64,000 nt of DNA from Guyanagaster necrorhizus (Eukaryota; Basidiomycota; Agaricomycetes; Agaricales; Physalacriaceae), in NCBI RefSeq assembly GCF_019112545.1, contig NW_025064891.1:1391724-1455723 (forward strand). Direction: 5' to 3'. Under the pieces are notes generated by a model that did not search any database, was not told the DNA's origin, and was given only the letters and a program-made list of their open reading frames with translations. Shown here in pieces: positions 46,416-58,271 of this stretch (its first letter is position 1; each line of letters starts with the position of its first letter). A program made the position numbers and the translations under genes.

Positions 46416-46935
46416 TGTTAAGCCCAAGCGTCACNNNNNNNNNNNNNNNNNNNNNNNNNNNNNNNNNNNNNNNNNNNNNNNNNNNNNNNNNNNNNNNNNN
46501 NNNNNNNNNNNNNNNNNNNNNNNNNNNNNNNNNNNNNNNNNNNNNNNNNNNNNNNNNNNNNNNNNNNNNNNNNNNNNNNNNNNNNNNNNNNNNNNNNNNN
46601 NNNNNNNNNNNNNNNNNNNNNNNNNNNNNNNNNNNNNNNNNNNNNNNNNNNNNNNNNNNNNNNNNNNNNNNNNNNNNNNNNNNNNNNNNNNNNNNNNNNN
46701 NNNNNNNNNNNNNNNNNNNNNNNNNNNNNNNNNNNNNNNNNNNNNNNNNNNNNNNNNNNNNNNNNNNNNNNNNNNNNNNNNNNNNNNNNNNNNNNNNNNN
46801 NNNNNNNNNNNNNNNNNNNNNNNNNNNNNNNNNNGCTCAGTTGTGCTTACTAAGCCCTGCCCTTCCCGTGGTCTCGTGGTATGACTAAGCATAAATAGGG
46901 GTGAAGAATAAAAGAAATAAAGAAAAATCATAACA
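46416..46935 (-). repeat. 5' LTR of element D, interrupted by an assembly gap
   Basis: Only 46416-46434 and 46835-46935 are sequenced; 46435-46834 is 400 N. From the 429 bp partner LTR about 309 bp would be expected in the gap, so the N length is nominal. Confidence 0.9.
46435..46834. other. Assembly gap (400 N) inside an LTR
   Basis: Unknown bases. No gene should be read across it. Confidence 0.99.
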
Positions 46936-48186
46936 CTTCTATAGAAACTTCCACTAATATTGCAGAGCAATGGTGATGGAAGCAGTGAGACTTGAGGTCA
47001 AGGAGCAGCAGCAGAGGGCCAACCAACAGCTTCCTCTTAGCTTTAAACCTGAATTCAGCAATGCCAGACCTAGTATCCAGTGAGAGCACTCTGAAGGTTT
47101 ATGACTCACATAACAGTTCTCTCCTTGAGGGAGAAGTGACAGAGGAGGATGATGAGAGACTCAAGAAGAGAGAGAGGTCAAGGACTCTTTCTCTAAGTGA
47201 GAGAGTATTTTCCTATAATGACCAATAGAAGAAGAATTAGCAAGGAGAGTGCAGAAGGAGTATCAGACAGAATTTTTACAGCTGTATCAAGAAGGAGTAG
47301 CCATGCTATAAATAGATAACACCTGGTTGGTGTTGCTCATAGGACTCAGATATACCACTATTAACAGAGTTGAGCATGTGGATATTTTACAATATGTCAC
47401 CACTAAGCAGATAATTTTTATTTATAATAAAAGACATTTAGAAACTCAACTGATGCCATCACCAGCTTATAAGTTCAAATACAACATCAAATCAATGCTG
47501 TAAACACTAAGTGTAGCATCAAGTCAGACTATATATATAGCACTATCAATCTGAAGCATCTTATCATAGTACATCTTCACAATCTTAGCCATCTGCAGCA
47601 TGGCATCTTGGCTAACACAGAGCTGACCTAGGCTGAGGGACTCATACTAGAATCTATGGACCCAGCTGATGCACTGACTATTTGCTGGCTAACTCCTACC
47701 CAACAAAGCCATAGAAAGTGGAACCAGGAAGGAACTGACCCACAATGATCCAGAAGTGGTCCAACTAGGCTTCACAGTCAAAGATGGCATCATTGTCAAA
47801 AAAGAAGCTGCATTGCAGGGGAGCCTGATTGCTGACAACTCCCTTTATTCATTTTCTGGGCTGCTAAATAAGTGATGATAACCTCTCTTCTCTAAATGGC
47901 CCAATCCAATGGGTCTGCTTCCTGATAATGCCACTGTACTCTAGTGCAAGCCTGACTTGCTTTGAAAGCCTTGCCCCTTTAAGAGGGCTTTAGATGACAT
48001 CAACTGCTTCCTGGTTGACTGTGAACAGTACTTTGAGATATACATCAGCTATCTTAGGACTGACATGAATAAAGTGGCTTTTACTGTCTCATATCTTGAA
48101 GAAAAAGCAAAAACATGGTGGATCCTTATTTCTTCAAACTTTTGATCCTTTATGAGAGAACACTACTATTATCTCTCATGGCTGGT
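46936..48186 (+). pseudogene. gag: Element E gag, central part between D and F
   Basis: After the CTTCT duplicate the reading continues the gag of E: an acidic middle (frame 46992-47228), TYINR-type sequence, then capsid DCEQYFEIYI and TDMNKVAFTVSYLEEKAKTW near 48020-48120. It stops at 'YYLSWLV' where F begins. The remaining capsid, zinc knuckle and protease of E are absent. Confidence 0.8.
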
Positions 48187-48655
48187 TGTTATAATTTTTA
48201 CTATTTCTTTATTTCTTTTCATAGACTGACCCCTATTTATGCTTAGTTAGAGCACTAAGATGAGCACTTAAGACTGTGGGACAAAGCTTAATCAGCATAA
48301 CTAGCCAAATCCATCATTGTCTTTTGACACAACAGCATTGCCTGATGATATACAAGCATCCTTTTATATATGATAATGACACCCAAGGATAATAGACACA
48401 ATAGACTCAGAAAGACACAATAAGTAGTTATATTATTAGCAGACATTGTACAGTATTTAAGAATGCTTGCTCTCACTGATAATCCTCAGCTTTGAGCTAA
48501 AGTTTATTCTTATACCATTCTACTCTCAAGCTGATTCACTTGGCCTTGTGACACACTGATCAGAATATGTATCAGTGAATCCAGTTGACCATCCAAAGTG
48601 CAAGATGGCTTCTGTTTATCACATGTATCTGTTCACATGACACTTGGATCTAACA
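48187..48655 (+). repeat. 5' LTR of element F
   Basis: 469 bp, TGTTATAATTTTTAC to GATCTAACA; primer site ATTAGCTTGAAGCTTC follows. Confidence 0.92.
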
Positions 48656-48712
48656 ATTAGCTTGAAGCTTCTTCTTCCTTTTTCTCATGCACTATAGTGT
48701 GGAGGAAACTGA

Positions 48713-51700
48713 ATGCCCTCTATCAACACATCAGACCCAAACTTTGACTGAGAGTTCTTCAAACTTTTTGCATCTATCATTGGAATATTGTTGGGATTAT
48801 TGGTGATCATCCAGCTATACTAGGGATGCCAATCAATCACTGCCTGGGCCATTAGACATTACAATGAGTTTCAACACATTCAGCAGATCTTATGCAATGT
48901 AACCCCAGACCTACCTCTCTATGACATTCTCAAATCCCGATGAACATTCCATCAGCCTGTGACAAGTCCCTTATCCAAAGCCAGATCTAGCTACTTGCAT
49001 CAAAGAGATGTTCAAGAAGAAGAAAGATATGAATATCTTTCCTGAAGGACAACTAGCTGAAACAGTGATTATTGCATTACAGAATTCCAAAACCTGTGGA
49101 TATGAACCTCTGTCCCCAACTATAAGGATGAGGACCTCCTGGGTGACTTCTTTCAGCAGTCTTCCTCCCCTGACCCTTCCACTGCCTCTCAGATCCATGA
49201 GATTGCTGACCATGCCTAAGACTCTCTTGATACCATTCAGATGGCTGTGAGATCCTGATACAGGTTATCTTGAGACCAGCCTCAGAGCCTCTTTCCTGAC
49301 TGTTCAGCAGAAACCAGTGCAGGGATAGGGCAGATGCTCTTGGACTGACTTGATGATAAGCAATAGACCTGAGAAAATAGAAATAAAATCATATACTGAC
49401 TATTCTCAGCATGGGACCTCAATATCCCATTCAACTATGATAAAGCCCTTCAACAAGAAGAGCAGAGATAGCAAGATGCCCTCTGACCAGTCTGTAGTGA
49501 ACTGGAGGAGTGCCTCATTGAAAGAAGATAAAGAAGACAAGAAGCTATTGAGTGTGATCAGCAGTGCTCAAGGATGCAGAGGAGTATCAAGAGAGTGCAA
49601 CTCAAAAGAGCCAATGTCTCTAACTGGTATGGGCTCTGACCAGAAGTCATATCAGTACTTGCACTAGTATGAGCTGACTGATCCCTCTTTATCTCAGTAT
49701 TCAGGGAACCAAGCTCAACCAAGTCCAACCCATGGGCTCTAAAATATTAGATCAATGCAGAAGTCCTCACTGCCAATGAAGCTAGAACAGAGGGAGATCA
49801 AGGTGTCCCTCCTTCAACTTGGGACAATGTCCCAAGAACCCTCTCACATCCCCCAACCCCCTAATATCCCCCTTCCTGACAAACCTCCAGTGCTGACACC
49901 ACCTTTGAGGATGATAAGTCCATTCTTGAGCACTACAGACTATGAGTATCTGAAAATGCCCACATTCCCACCCATGCTCTCTAAGGATTCTTCAGCAGCA
50001 GGGTGATTAGGCAGCTCCTTAATGACAGGCACCAAGGAAATGTCTGCATCTATCATAAGTGATTGGTAGCAATGTGAGTGGCAGGAGGCAATCAGTATGA
50101 CTCAGACACCAGAAGTCAGCCTATTATCATCTACCTCAACATCTCTGACTTTTCAGACCCCACAGCTGAGCCCAGCACTCAGCCAAAGCAGTGGGTCGAC
50201 AATGACAGCATGACTGCAAGAGGACAGAGAGAGTTTCTATAGCCTGCTCACTGCTTCTCTCCTTGAGGAAGAGGAAGAGGATGACAAATCTGAGAGAGAT
50301 GAGAAAACTGAAAGCAGTGAACCACCCCATGCTGAGGGAGAACTTGCATACCAATTTGTCAAAACTATGGATGAGGAGGTATTGAAAGAAGAAATGCAGA
50401 AGGTAAGAACACAGGAGTATCAGGAGTTGTACAAGTAGAGGGTAATATTCCTGTGGTATGATGATAACTGGTTATCATCATAGCTAAGAAAATTATATAT
50501 TCATTTAGAACCTGATAAACAAACAGAAATCTTAAGGTATGTGACCACCAACTATGCCACTCAGCAATATAACAAGAGGCATCTCAAAGATCTGGTCAGC
50601 AGACCACCAGAATATCAATCTCTGCCAAAAATCCAATCAATGCTATGGTCATCATCCATTACACTGAGCTAAGCCATGTACATGGCACCCTCAATCTGAT
50701 CCACATCAATATGATACACATTTGCCATCTCAGCCATCTGCAGCATAGCATCTCAGCTCACTCAGAGCTGACCTTGGCTGAGGAATCCTTACCAAAACCT
50801 GTGGAAACAGCTGATGTGCTGACCATTTGCTGGATAACTCCCATCTGATGAAGCCACCAAAAGTGGTAAGGAGCCAGTAAAGGATGATCCTGAAGCAGTT
50901 CAATTGGGCTTTATAGTTAAGGATAGTGTCATCATTCAAAAGGAGAAAGTGCCTTGAGGGAGTCCAGTTGCTGATAACAACTCTCTACACTTATTCTCAG
51001 GACTGCCAAATGAATGGTGGCATCCTACTTTCTCTGAGTGGTCCAATCTGATGGGCCCCCTCCTTAACAATACTGCAGTCTTCAACTGCAGACCCAACTT
51101 GCTTCAAAAACTCCAACCCTTCAAAGGGGCTTCTGATGACTTCAACTGATTCCTGATTGACTGCAAATAATATTTTGAGGTATACATTGGATACCTCAGA
51201 ACTGACATGAATAAGGTTGCCTTCACCACTTCCTATCTCAAGGAGAAGGTGAAGACTTGGTGGATTCTTATCTCTTCAAACTTCCAATTATCGACTCAGG
51301 AGCATTACTAATATCTCTTGTGGCCTGTATTCAAACAGATGCTCTATGACAAGTTTATTGATCCAGTGGTGCAAAAAGTCCATAAACAGAAGATCAAGGA
51401 CTACAAGATGGGAGATAAAGCAGCAATAAACTACTTTGACAAACTAGAGAGGCTCACAAAGCTTGCCAGTATTCAGAATGACACAGCTAATGACAGGTGC
51501 ATAGTTGAGGCTCTCAAGAGAGGAGTCTCCTCCTCATACATCACCATGATCTCTGCTATCAGTATCAAAGCTTTGATGCTGATCAGATATGATGAATGGA
51601 AGGAAAGGATCATTGAGATGTACAAGAAGTGACAAAGGCAGAAAGCAGAACAGTCTACTTTACAAGACTATTTGAAGAAGTCAACCCTGCCAACTCTGAA

Positions 51701-52018
51701 CAAATCATCAGAAACAACTGCCAGAAAATCATCAGGATCTTCTATGGCCTTGTCATCATACAGCATGCAAAAGACAGGAACAGAAATAATCTACACAGGG
51801 GCAGAAAAACCCATGGACATAGACTGAATGAAGAAGAAAGGCAAATGCTTCAACTGCAGCCAAAAAGGCCATATGGCAAAGGATTGCCCAAAGAAGAAGT
51901 GCACCTGAGAGGATATCTGGGTGCAAATAGCTGAACTTCAGAAAGAGGAGAAAGAACTCAGCTCAGAAACAAAGGTGAAGGAAGTAAAAGAGGGGCCAGT
52001 CAGTGAGCAATTTCACTG
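48713..52018 (+). pseudogene. gag: Element F gag, with stops
   Basis: The start at 48713 is followed by FDREFFKLFASII, then a hydrophobic run (GILLGLLVIIQLY) and TPDLPLYDI. Pro/Ser-rich and acidic regions follow. Capsid motifs KFIDPVVQKVHKQKIK, YKMGDKAAINYFDKLERLTK and VEALKRGVSSSYITMIS lie at 51340-51630, and a zinc knuckle CFNCSQKGHMAKDC near 51848-51890. The last part reads ELQKEEKELSSETKVKEVKE. Frames break repeatedly. Confidence 0.85.
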
Positions 52019-52854
52019 AGCCAGCCAAAGGACCTTACAGTGTGCAAACAGTAACTATTAGTTGGACTGATAATACTTCTGTAGTTACTTATATGCCTAA
52101 ATTATGTGTGCATTTGGATATACCCAATCTAACTCCTATTTTGCATATTCAAGAATCACCAGAACCTAGAACTCAAATGCCTACAGGCCAAACAAGGGGA
52201 GAGACCCCCAAGGTATGGCTCAAGCCCTTTGACACTGAATGGACTTGGCAAGCCATCAAAGAAGCACCAACTGAGGAAGTGGCAAAAGTTATACTCAAAA
52301 ATTGGATATATAAGGTATAAGCCAAAGAGGTAATTGATGAAATAATCAAAGAAATCTGGAAGATGGAGAGATGTCAAGCCCTTGAATGGCTCGATAAGCT
52401 GCATGAACTAAAACAATTCATTTGACAAACCAGGACCACCAGATAAGATCTAACAGTCAAAGCCCAAATTGAAATCCTCACTAACCAAGCCAACCACTTG
52501 ATCATCATATTGGTTGATAGTGGCTGTATTGAGAGCTCAATCAATCACACTTTCATCAACAAGCATCAACTCTCTACTAGAGCTATGGCCACTCTGATAC
52601 CTATCTACAATGCTGACGGTACCAAAAACCAAGCCAGATCAATCATAGAGTTTGTCAAACTTTGACTAATGATCAGTGATCATTCTAAAAAGATTGACTT
52701 GGCAGTAACTGACCTTAGTACAAAAGAAATTTTTCTTGATCATAACTGGCTAATCAGACACAACTCACTGATTAACTGGAAAACCAAGAAAATAACCTTC
52801 ACCTGATGCAAGCGCTGAAAGTTACCCTTTGAATTACTAAATGAAGATCCAGTG
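52003..52854 (+). pseudogene. pol: Element F pol, linker and protease part
   Basis: VWLKPFDTEWTWQAIKEAPTE (about 52215-52275) is followed by the protease ILVDSGCIESSINHTFINKHQL (about 52505-52570), with Asp-Ser-Gly intact, and IPIYNADGTKNQARS. The reading stops at 'NEDP' where the 1.86 kb insertion begins, and resumes at 54716. Confidence 0.85.
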
Positions 52855-54715
52855 ACATGCTCTCTCTATGTTCAGGCATGTAAAATTGCAAAAATTGAGA
52901 ATACATGGACTGCATTTTAGTCCAGTAAGCATGTAACTGAGAATAGAGTAAGAGTGCACAAAAACCTAGCCATCATAAGGCTAAACTGAAGTAATAAGGA
53001 GTAGAGTGTATGGTCTAGTAGCAGACTAATACCAGAGGGGTTAGACTGCATGTGAGGTCTCAGCACTTGGCCTTAAATGTGCCAATACTATTATAAGAAG
53101 GTATGCTAAAAATAAAAAGAATATGATCAAAATATAATCAGTAATTCTGATCACATTGATCAATAATGCACTGATAGAACATGCTTTAGTACAGGGAACT
53201 GAGATCCAAAGAAAGGTATCTGAATAACTGGATGCTGAACAGAGAAATGACATGATGGCAATAAAGAAATAGATAAAGGAATACTACCCTCAGAGATGAA
53301 TAGCATGTGTACTGCTCAGAGACTTGCATGCATACTTACAGTGTCTTAGCATGCTTAACATAGCAAGGGACTCCACATCATACTATAGTATGACACATAC
53401 TATATTGGGTAAGTTAATTAATGCATGTTAGGCCAGAAGCAGTGTAATTTATGAGCTGGAGAGAATGTTGAGACACTGGAGAAGAGAACATAACTATTAT
53501 GGCTGACTCCAGACATAGAAGATAACTCTGAGGGTCCAGAACAGTTTATTGCTGTTAGAGATCTGTCACTGAGGCAAGAAGAAAGTGAGCAGACTGGGCT
53601 AGGCCAGCTAGCCAAGGTCAGCTAGTGAGAAAACATTATGCAGTCCTGGCCCAGAAGAGAATAAGCACAGCAACTGTGATATGCACACAAATAATATCCA
53701 CAGGATCCAGCATGGAGTCCTGCACTTTGAAGATACCATAGTAGGATTGTATTAGTAAGTATCATAGTAGAGTATTTAAATATGGTATTGTATGAGTAGA
53801 GCACAAGTTTCTGAACCCCACAGTTGCAGTGTATTAGGCACAGAAAGCCTTGCACTCTAGCTCCATGTTTGTATTTGTAACTTTGGGTGAGAGAATAAAT
53901 GTATTATTGAATATCCTTGAGAGAGCTGTGAGAACTAAGTGAGGCATCAAAGCTCATGAAGGACTTAAGCCCAGTTTGATAAGAGGTTTTGAATCATGGT
54001 CTAATCTGAGAATAAGAGAACAGTGTCTATAGGGCATCATCTTGAGTTTTTGAGGTATTTGTGATGCACAGCACTACAGGTGGCAGAGGTTCAAACCCTT
54101 TGGCTTGATTAGTGTGCACTTTTGTGTTATTTCTGCAGATTGGCAGAGGTTCAAACTCTTTGGTCTGTTGGATGGTGTTTTATTGTGTTTTGTGTCTCTG
54201 GATCACATAGGTTTGAATCCTATGAGTCTATGATCAGTTTAAAAGCTTGTGAACAGAGATCTGTGCTCTTTGGCACTTGTAGATGTGTTTGTGATTGGTT
54301 TTTGCTTAAAGCGCAAAGCTTTGAGTTGTGTATTGTGCATGTTAAGGATTTTGAGTTGATCTGAGCTGTGCTTAGGACTTTTTAGAGAGTTTTGTGAGTG
54401 TGTTTTGACATATTGTATTGAGCTGCAGTACTCTTTGCCTTGAGGCCTGGCAACACCTGTTGCCACCTCTTGTTCTGATAAAACAAAAAGCTTTGAGGCT
54501 TAGAGAGACCTTAGACTGTTGTAAGCATGCTATTACTGTTCACATGCTGTGATCTCATTGAAGAGGACAATTATATTTGTTGATTGCTACTTTTATCACA
54601 TTATAATCCCTTTATGAACTAAGAGTTTTGTGTGTGTGTTGGTGTGAGTGTGGTCAGCGGATAATACTCTGCTGTATCCAGTTTCATATTGCATGCATAC
54701 AGATCCTCTTCATCA
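52855..54715. mobile_element. Unclassified 1.86 kb insertion in F pol, with tRNA-like box motifs
   Basis: This block interrupts a conserved pol region (between 'NEDP' and 'EDW/RWDEEME') and is unlike the rest of the family. It has no coding frame. It starts TGACATGCTC and ends CTTCATCA, but I find no matching flanking duplication. At 54080-54230 it has three copies of a Pol III B-box-like motif (GGTTCAAACCC, GGTTCAAACTC, GGTTTGAATCC). The third sits in a perfect T-arm-like hairpin (CATAGG-TTTGAAT-CCTATG). The first two lie in a near-tandem repeat (TGGCAGAGGTTCAAAC). A retroposon or solo LTR carrying tRNA-derived modules is possible. Confidence 0.5.
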
Positions 54716-57700
54716 GAAGATTGATGGGATGAGGAGATGGAGAATGGAGAAATCATCCTAGCCATTGACATCTAAGAGAAAATACATATTTGAATGGTAC
54801 ACCATGCCAATAACCTGGCAGCTAAGGCAAATGAAGAAAAGAAGGAAAAGACATTCAAAGAGCTGGTTCCTGAATAGGCATAAGACTACAAAGATCTCTT
54901 TAAAAAGGAGAGCTTTGATGAACTCTCAGAGCTGAGACCTTGGGATCATGCCATCAAATTGATCCTGAATGCCAATGCAAGCCTAGACTGCAAAACTTAC
55001 CCACTTAGCAATAATGAACAACAGAAACTAGACAAGTTCCTTGATGAAAACCTCTTGAGTGAAAGAATCCAACCCTTGAAGTCACTCATGGCATCTCCTT
55101 TCTTCTTCATCAAAAAGAAGGACAGGAAACTTCAGCCAGTCTAAGACTACCAAAAACTTAATGAGATGACCATCAAGAACCAGTACTCCTTACCCCTGAT
55201 CTCAGAGTTAATGAATAAACTCCAAGGTGCCAAGTATTACATCAAGCTTGACATTTGATGGGGATACAATAACATTTGAATTAAAGAGGGAGATGAATGG
55301 AAGGCAGCATTCAGGACTAACTATAGCCTTTTCAAGCTGAAAGTTATATTCTTTGAACTTACCAATTCATCAGCCACTTTCCAGTGGATGATGAATGATA
55401 TTTTTAAGGATCTCATCACTATGGGAAAAGTCACCATTTATCTGGATGATATCCTAATCATGTCCAAAACTAAGGAGGAACACTGATGACTAGCATGGCA
55501 GGTTCTAGCACTAATGAGAAAACACAAGTTATTCCTCAAAGTGGAGAAGTGTGAGTTTGAGGTGCTACAGACCAAATACCTCAGAGTGATCATCAGTAAA
55601 GGAAGTATTTGCATAAACCCAATCAAAGTTGCTGGAGTGGTAGAGTGGCTAGAGCCCACTAAGAAAAAGGAGCTTCAATCCTTTCTAGGATTCACCAATT
55701 TCTACTGATGCTTTATCTGAGACTATAGCAAAGTCATTTGACCAATGACTCAATTAACAGGGAATGCTCCTTGGACCTGAGGAACATCCCAACAGATAGC
55801 CTTCAACAATCTCAAAAGATGACTTGTAGAGGACATCATACTTGCAATTCCAACACAGAAGGAAAAATTCCAAGTCGAGGCCAACTTAAGCAAAGGAACA
55901 ATTGGCACCATGCTTTCTCAAGAGCAAGAAGGAAAATGGTGACCAGTAGCCTTTCTATCAAAAGCCTTAACCATCACTGAATAAAACTATGAGATATATG
56001 ACAAAGAACTCCTGGTGATAATGCTAGCCTTAGAAGAGTGGTGGCATTATTTAATTAGAGTGGTTCAGATCTTTGAGATCTAGACAGATCATTAAAACCT
56101 CTGATATTTTTGACAATCCCAGAAGCTCAATCGATGATAAGCACAATGGGTCACTGAGCTCAGCCAATATCTATATATCCTACATCATAAAGCAGAGACT
56201 GCCAACAAGAAGACAGACCTGCTGAGTCAATGAGTTGATCATGACCAAGGGGAATATGATAATGAAGGAGTAATATTGATCTGCCTGGAGCACTTCAGAG
56301 TGATGATGATGCCCACAGAGGAGAAAGTCCATGAAAGTATTAAAAGCACAACCAGGGATACAGAGAAATGGGACTAACAAGTAGCCTCATCCCTGAACCA
56401 TGAATGAGAAATGACAATAGAGGGAGAAATGATTCACTATAACAACTGAATTTATATTCCTCACAATCAAGCTTTGTATAGTAAAGTCATCACCATGCAC
56501 TATGACCATGCAATGGCAGAGCATCCAGGCATCACAAAGACCAAAGAGTTGGTCTTATGAGAATACTGATAGCCCAAGATGACTAACAACATCATGCAAT
56601 ATGTCAAGGCATGTGAAGTCTGTCAAAGAGGAAAATCCTCTACTCAAGCATAGATAGCACCACTTCACTTAAACAAAATCCCATCAACACCATGGACCCA
56701 CATCTTAGTAGACATGGTAACTGGCCTACCAGACTGCAACAGCTATGATATGATCATCATCATAGTTGACTGGTTCTCAAAGGCAATCATCCTGATTGCC
56801 TGTTCCACTGAATTAACCTCTGAAGGATGGGCTAAAATCCTTCACAATGAAGTATATGCCAAATACAGCATGCCCCAAATAGTAATCTCCAATAGAGGAC
56901 CACAATTTGTCTCTAAATTCTTAGATAACTTATACCAACTCCTCAACATCAAATGAAATGCCTCAATAGCTTACCATCCTCAAACTGATGGTCAAATGGA
57001 ACATGTAAACTAAGAGATAGAAAAATATCTTTGCCTCTTTATCAACTACCTACAGGATGACTGGATAGAATAGCTTGCACTCACAGCATTCTAACACAAC
57101 AACAGGGTTCACTCTGCTACTGGAAAAACACTTTTCTATGTGAATTATGGATGACATCCACATATTGCCCAAATGGAATGAATACAAACCATAATGCCCA
57201 CATCCATAGACTTCACCACTACAATAGCAAAAATTCACAATGAAATAAAGACAGTACTAGAGAAGGCAGCTACCTCAATGAAGTTGCAATATGACAAACA
57301 CTGATAACCTGCCTAATCCTACTTAGTCAATGATAAAGTATGGTTGGACACAACCAACTTACACCTCTCTCATCTGAAACAAAAGTTATCAGACAAATGA
57401 ACAGAGCCCTTCCCTATACTAGCAAAAATTGGTGCCTCAGCCTATAAACTTAGCCTTCCAGCCAACTGAAAGATTCACAACATCTTCAATGAGACATTGC
57501 TGACACCTTACTTCCAGTCCACATTTTCCAACCAAGAATGCCTGCCACTGCCTTCCTCTGACTTGATTAATGATGAGAAACATTATGAAATCAATCAAAT
57601 TTTAAATCACAAATTACAAAAAGTCAGAGCTAAAGGTGGCAATACAACAACAATCATCAACTATCTTGTCAGTTGGAAGGGATACAGCCTTGAATCCAAT

Positions 57701-57769
57701 CAATGAGTTAATGAGAAATATATAGATACAGCAGACATAATACATAACTACAAATTATCCTTAAATTAA
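54716..57769 (+). pseudogene. pol: Element F pol, RT to chromodomain, with stops
   Basis: RT has LDCKTYPLSNNEQQKLDKFLDE, MASPFFFIKKKD and YLDDILIMSK near 55438-55470, then KHKLFLKVEKCEFEVLQTKYL. RNase H follows (YEIYDKELLVIMLALEEWWHY), then a zinc motif (ACEVCQRGKSSTQA). The integrase has LVDMVTGLPDCNSYD (first Asp present), VISNRGPQF (second Asp changed to Asn) and DGQMEHVN (Glu present). The chromodomain is YLVSWKGYSLESNQ, ending LSLN-TAA at 57769. A purine tract at 57788-57802 precedes the 3' LTR. Confidence 0.88.
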
Positions 57770-57802
57770 GCCATCAGGACAATGGTCTTAAAAAGAGGGT
57801 AA

Positions 57803-58271
57803 TGTTATGATTTTTGCTATTTCTTTATTCTTTTTCATGGACTGACCCCTATTTATGCTTAGTCAGGGTGCTAAGATGAGCACTTAAGACTGTGGGACAA
57901 AGCTTAGTCAGCACAACTAGCTAAGTCTGTCATTGTCTTTTGATGCAACAGCATTGCCTGATGATGCACAAGCATCTTTTTGTGTATGATAATAATGCCC
58001 AAGGACAACAGGCACAATAGACTCAGAAAGACACAATAAGTAGTTATATTATTAGCAGATGTTGTATAGTATTTAAAAATGCTTGCTCTCACTGGTAATC
58101 TCCAGCTTCAAGCTAAAGTTTATTCTTATACCATTCTACTCTCAAGCTGATTCACTTGACCTTGTGACACACCAATCAGAATATGCATCAGTGAATCCAG
58201 TCGACCATCCAAAGTGCAAGGTGGCTTCTGTTTATCATGTGTATCTGTTTATGTGATGCTTAGATTTAACA
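57803..58271 (+). repeat. 3' LTR of element F
   Basis: 469 bp, TGTTATGATTTTTGC to GATTTAACA, paired with 48187-48655. Differences between the two are almost all C/T and G/A. Confidence 0.92.

Larger units (their letters stand above)
38755..46935 (-). mobile_element. Element D: young, nearly intact Ty3/Gypsy chromovirus inserted in E
   Basis: Minus-strand element with LTRs 38755-39183 and 46416-46935 (the latter holding 400 N), flanked by the perfect target duplication CTTCT (38750-38754 and 46936-46940). The comparable LTR pieces (19 + 101 bp) differ at one position, a G-to-A at a CpG, so insertion was recent. CpG is abundant, unlike all neighbouring copies. gag and pol are almost open, with a few stops and two active-site substitutions. 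It serves as the reference for reading the decayed relatives. Confidence 0.95.
48187..58271 (+). mobile_element. Element F: Ty3/Gypsy chromovirus inside E, decayed, with a 1.86 kb insertion
   Basis: LTRs 48187-48655 and 57803-58271 (469 bp each, same subfamily) bound gag and pol in plus orientation. The flanks are CTGGT (left) and CCAAA (right), so there is no target duplication, and the E sequence on the two sides is not contiguous. This suggests that recombination between two F-type insertions shaped the present copy. The internal part without the insertion is about 7.3 kb, the family length. Confidence 0.88.

Noticed and set aside
46415..46970. Long frames on both strands across 46415-46970
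   Set aside because: They consist mostly of N from the assembly gap inside the 5' LTR of D and carry no information.
54080..54250. Genuine tRNA genes at the B-box-like motifs
   Set aside because: T-arm-like hairpins are present, but I cannot build a full cloverleaf with acceptor and anticodon arms, so no tRNA is annotated.
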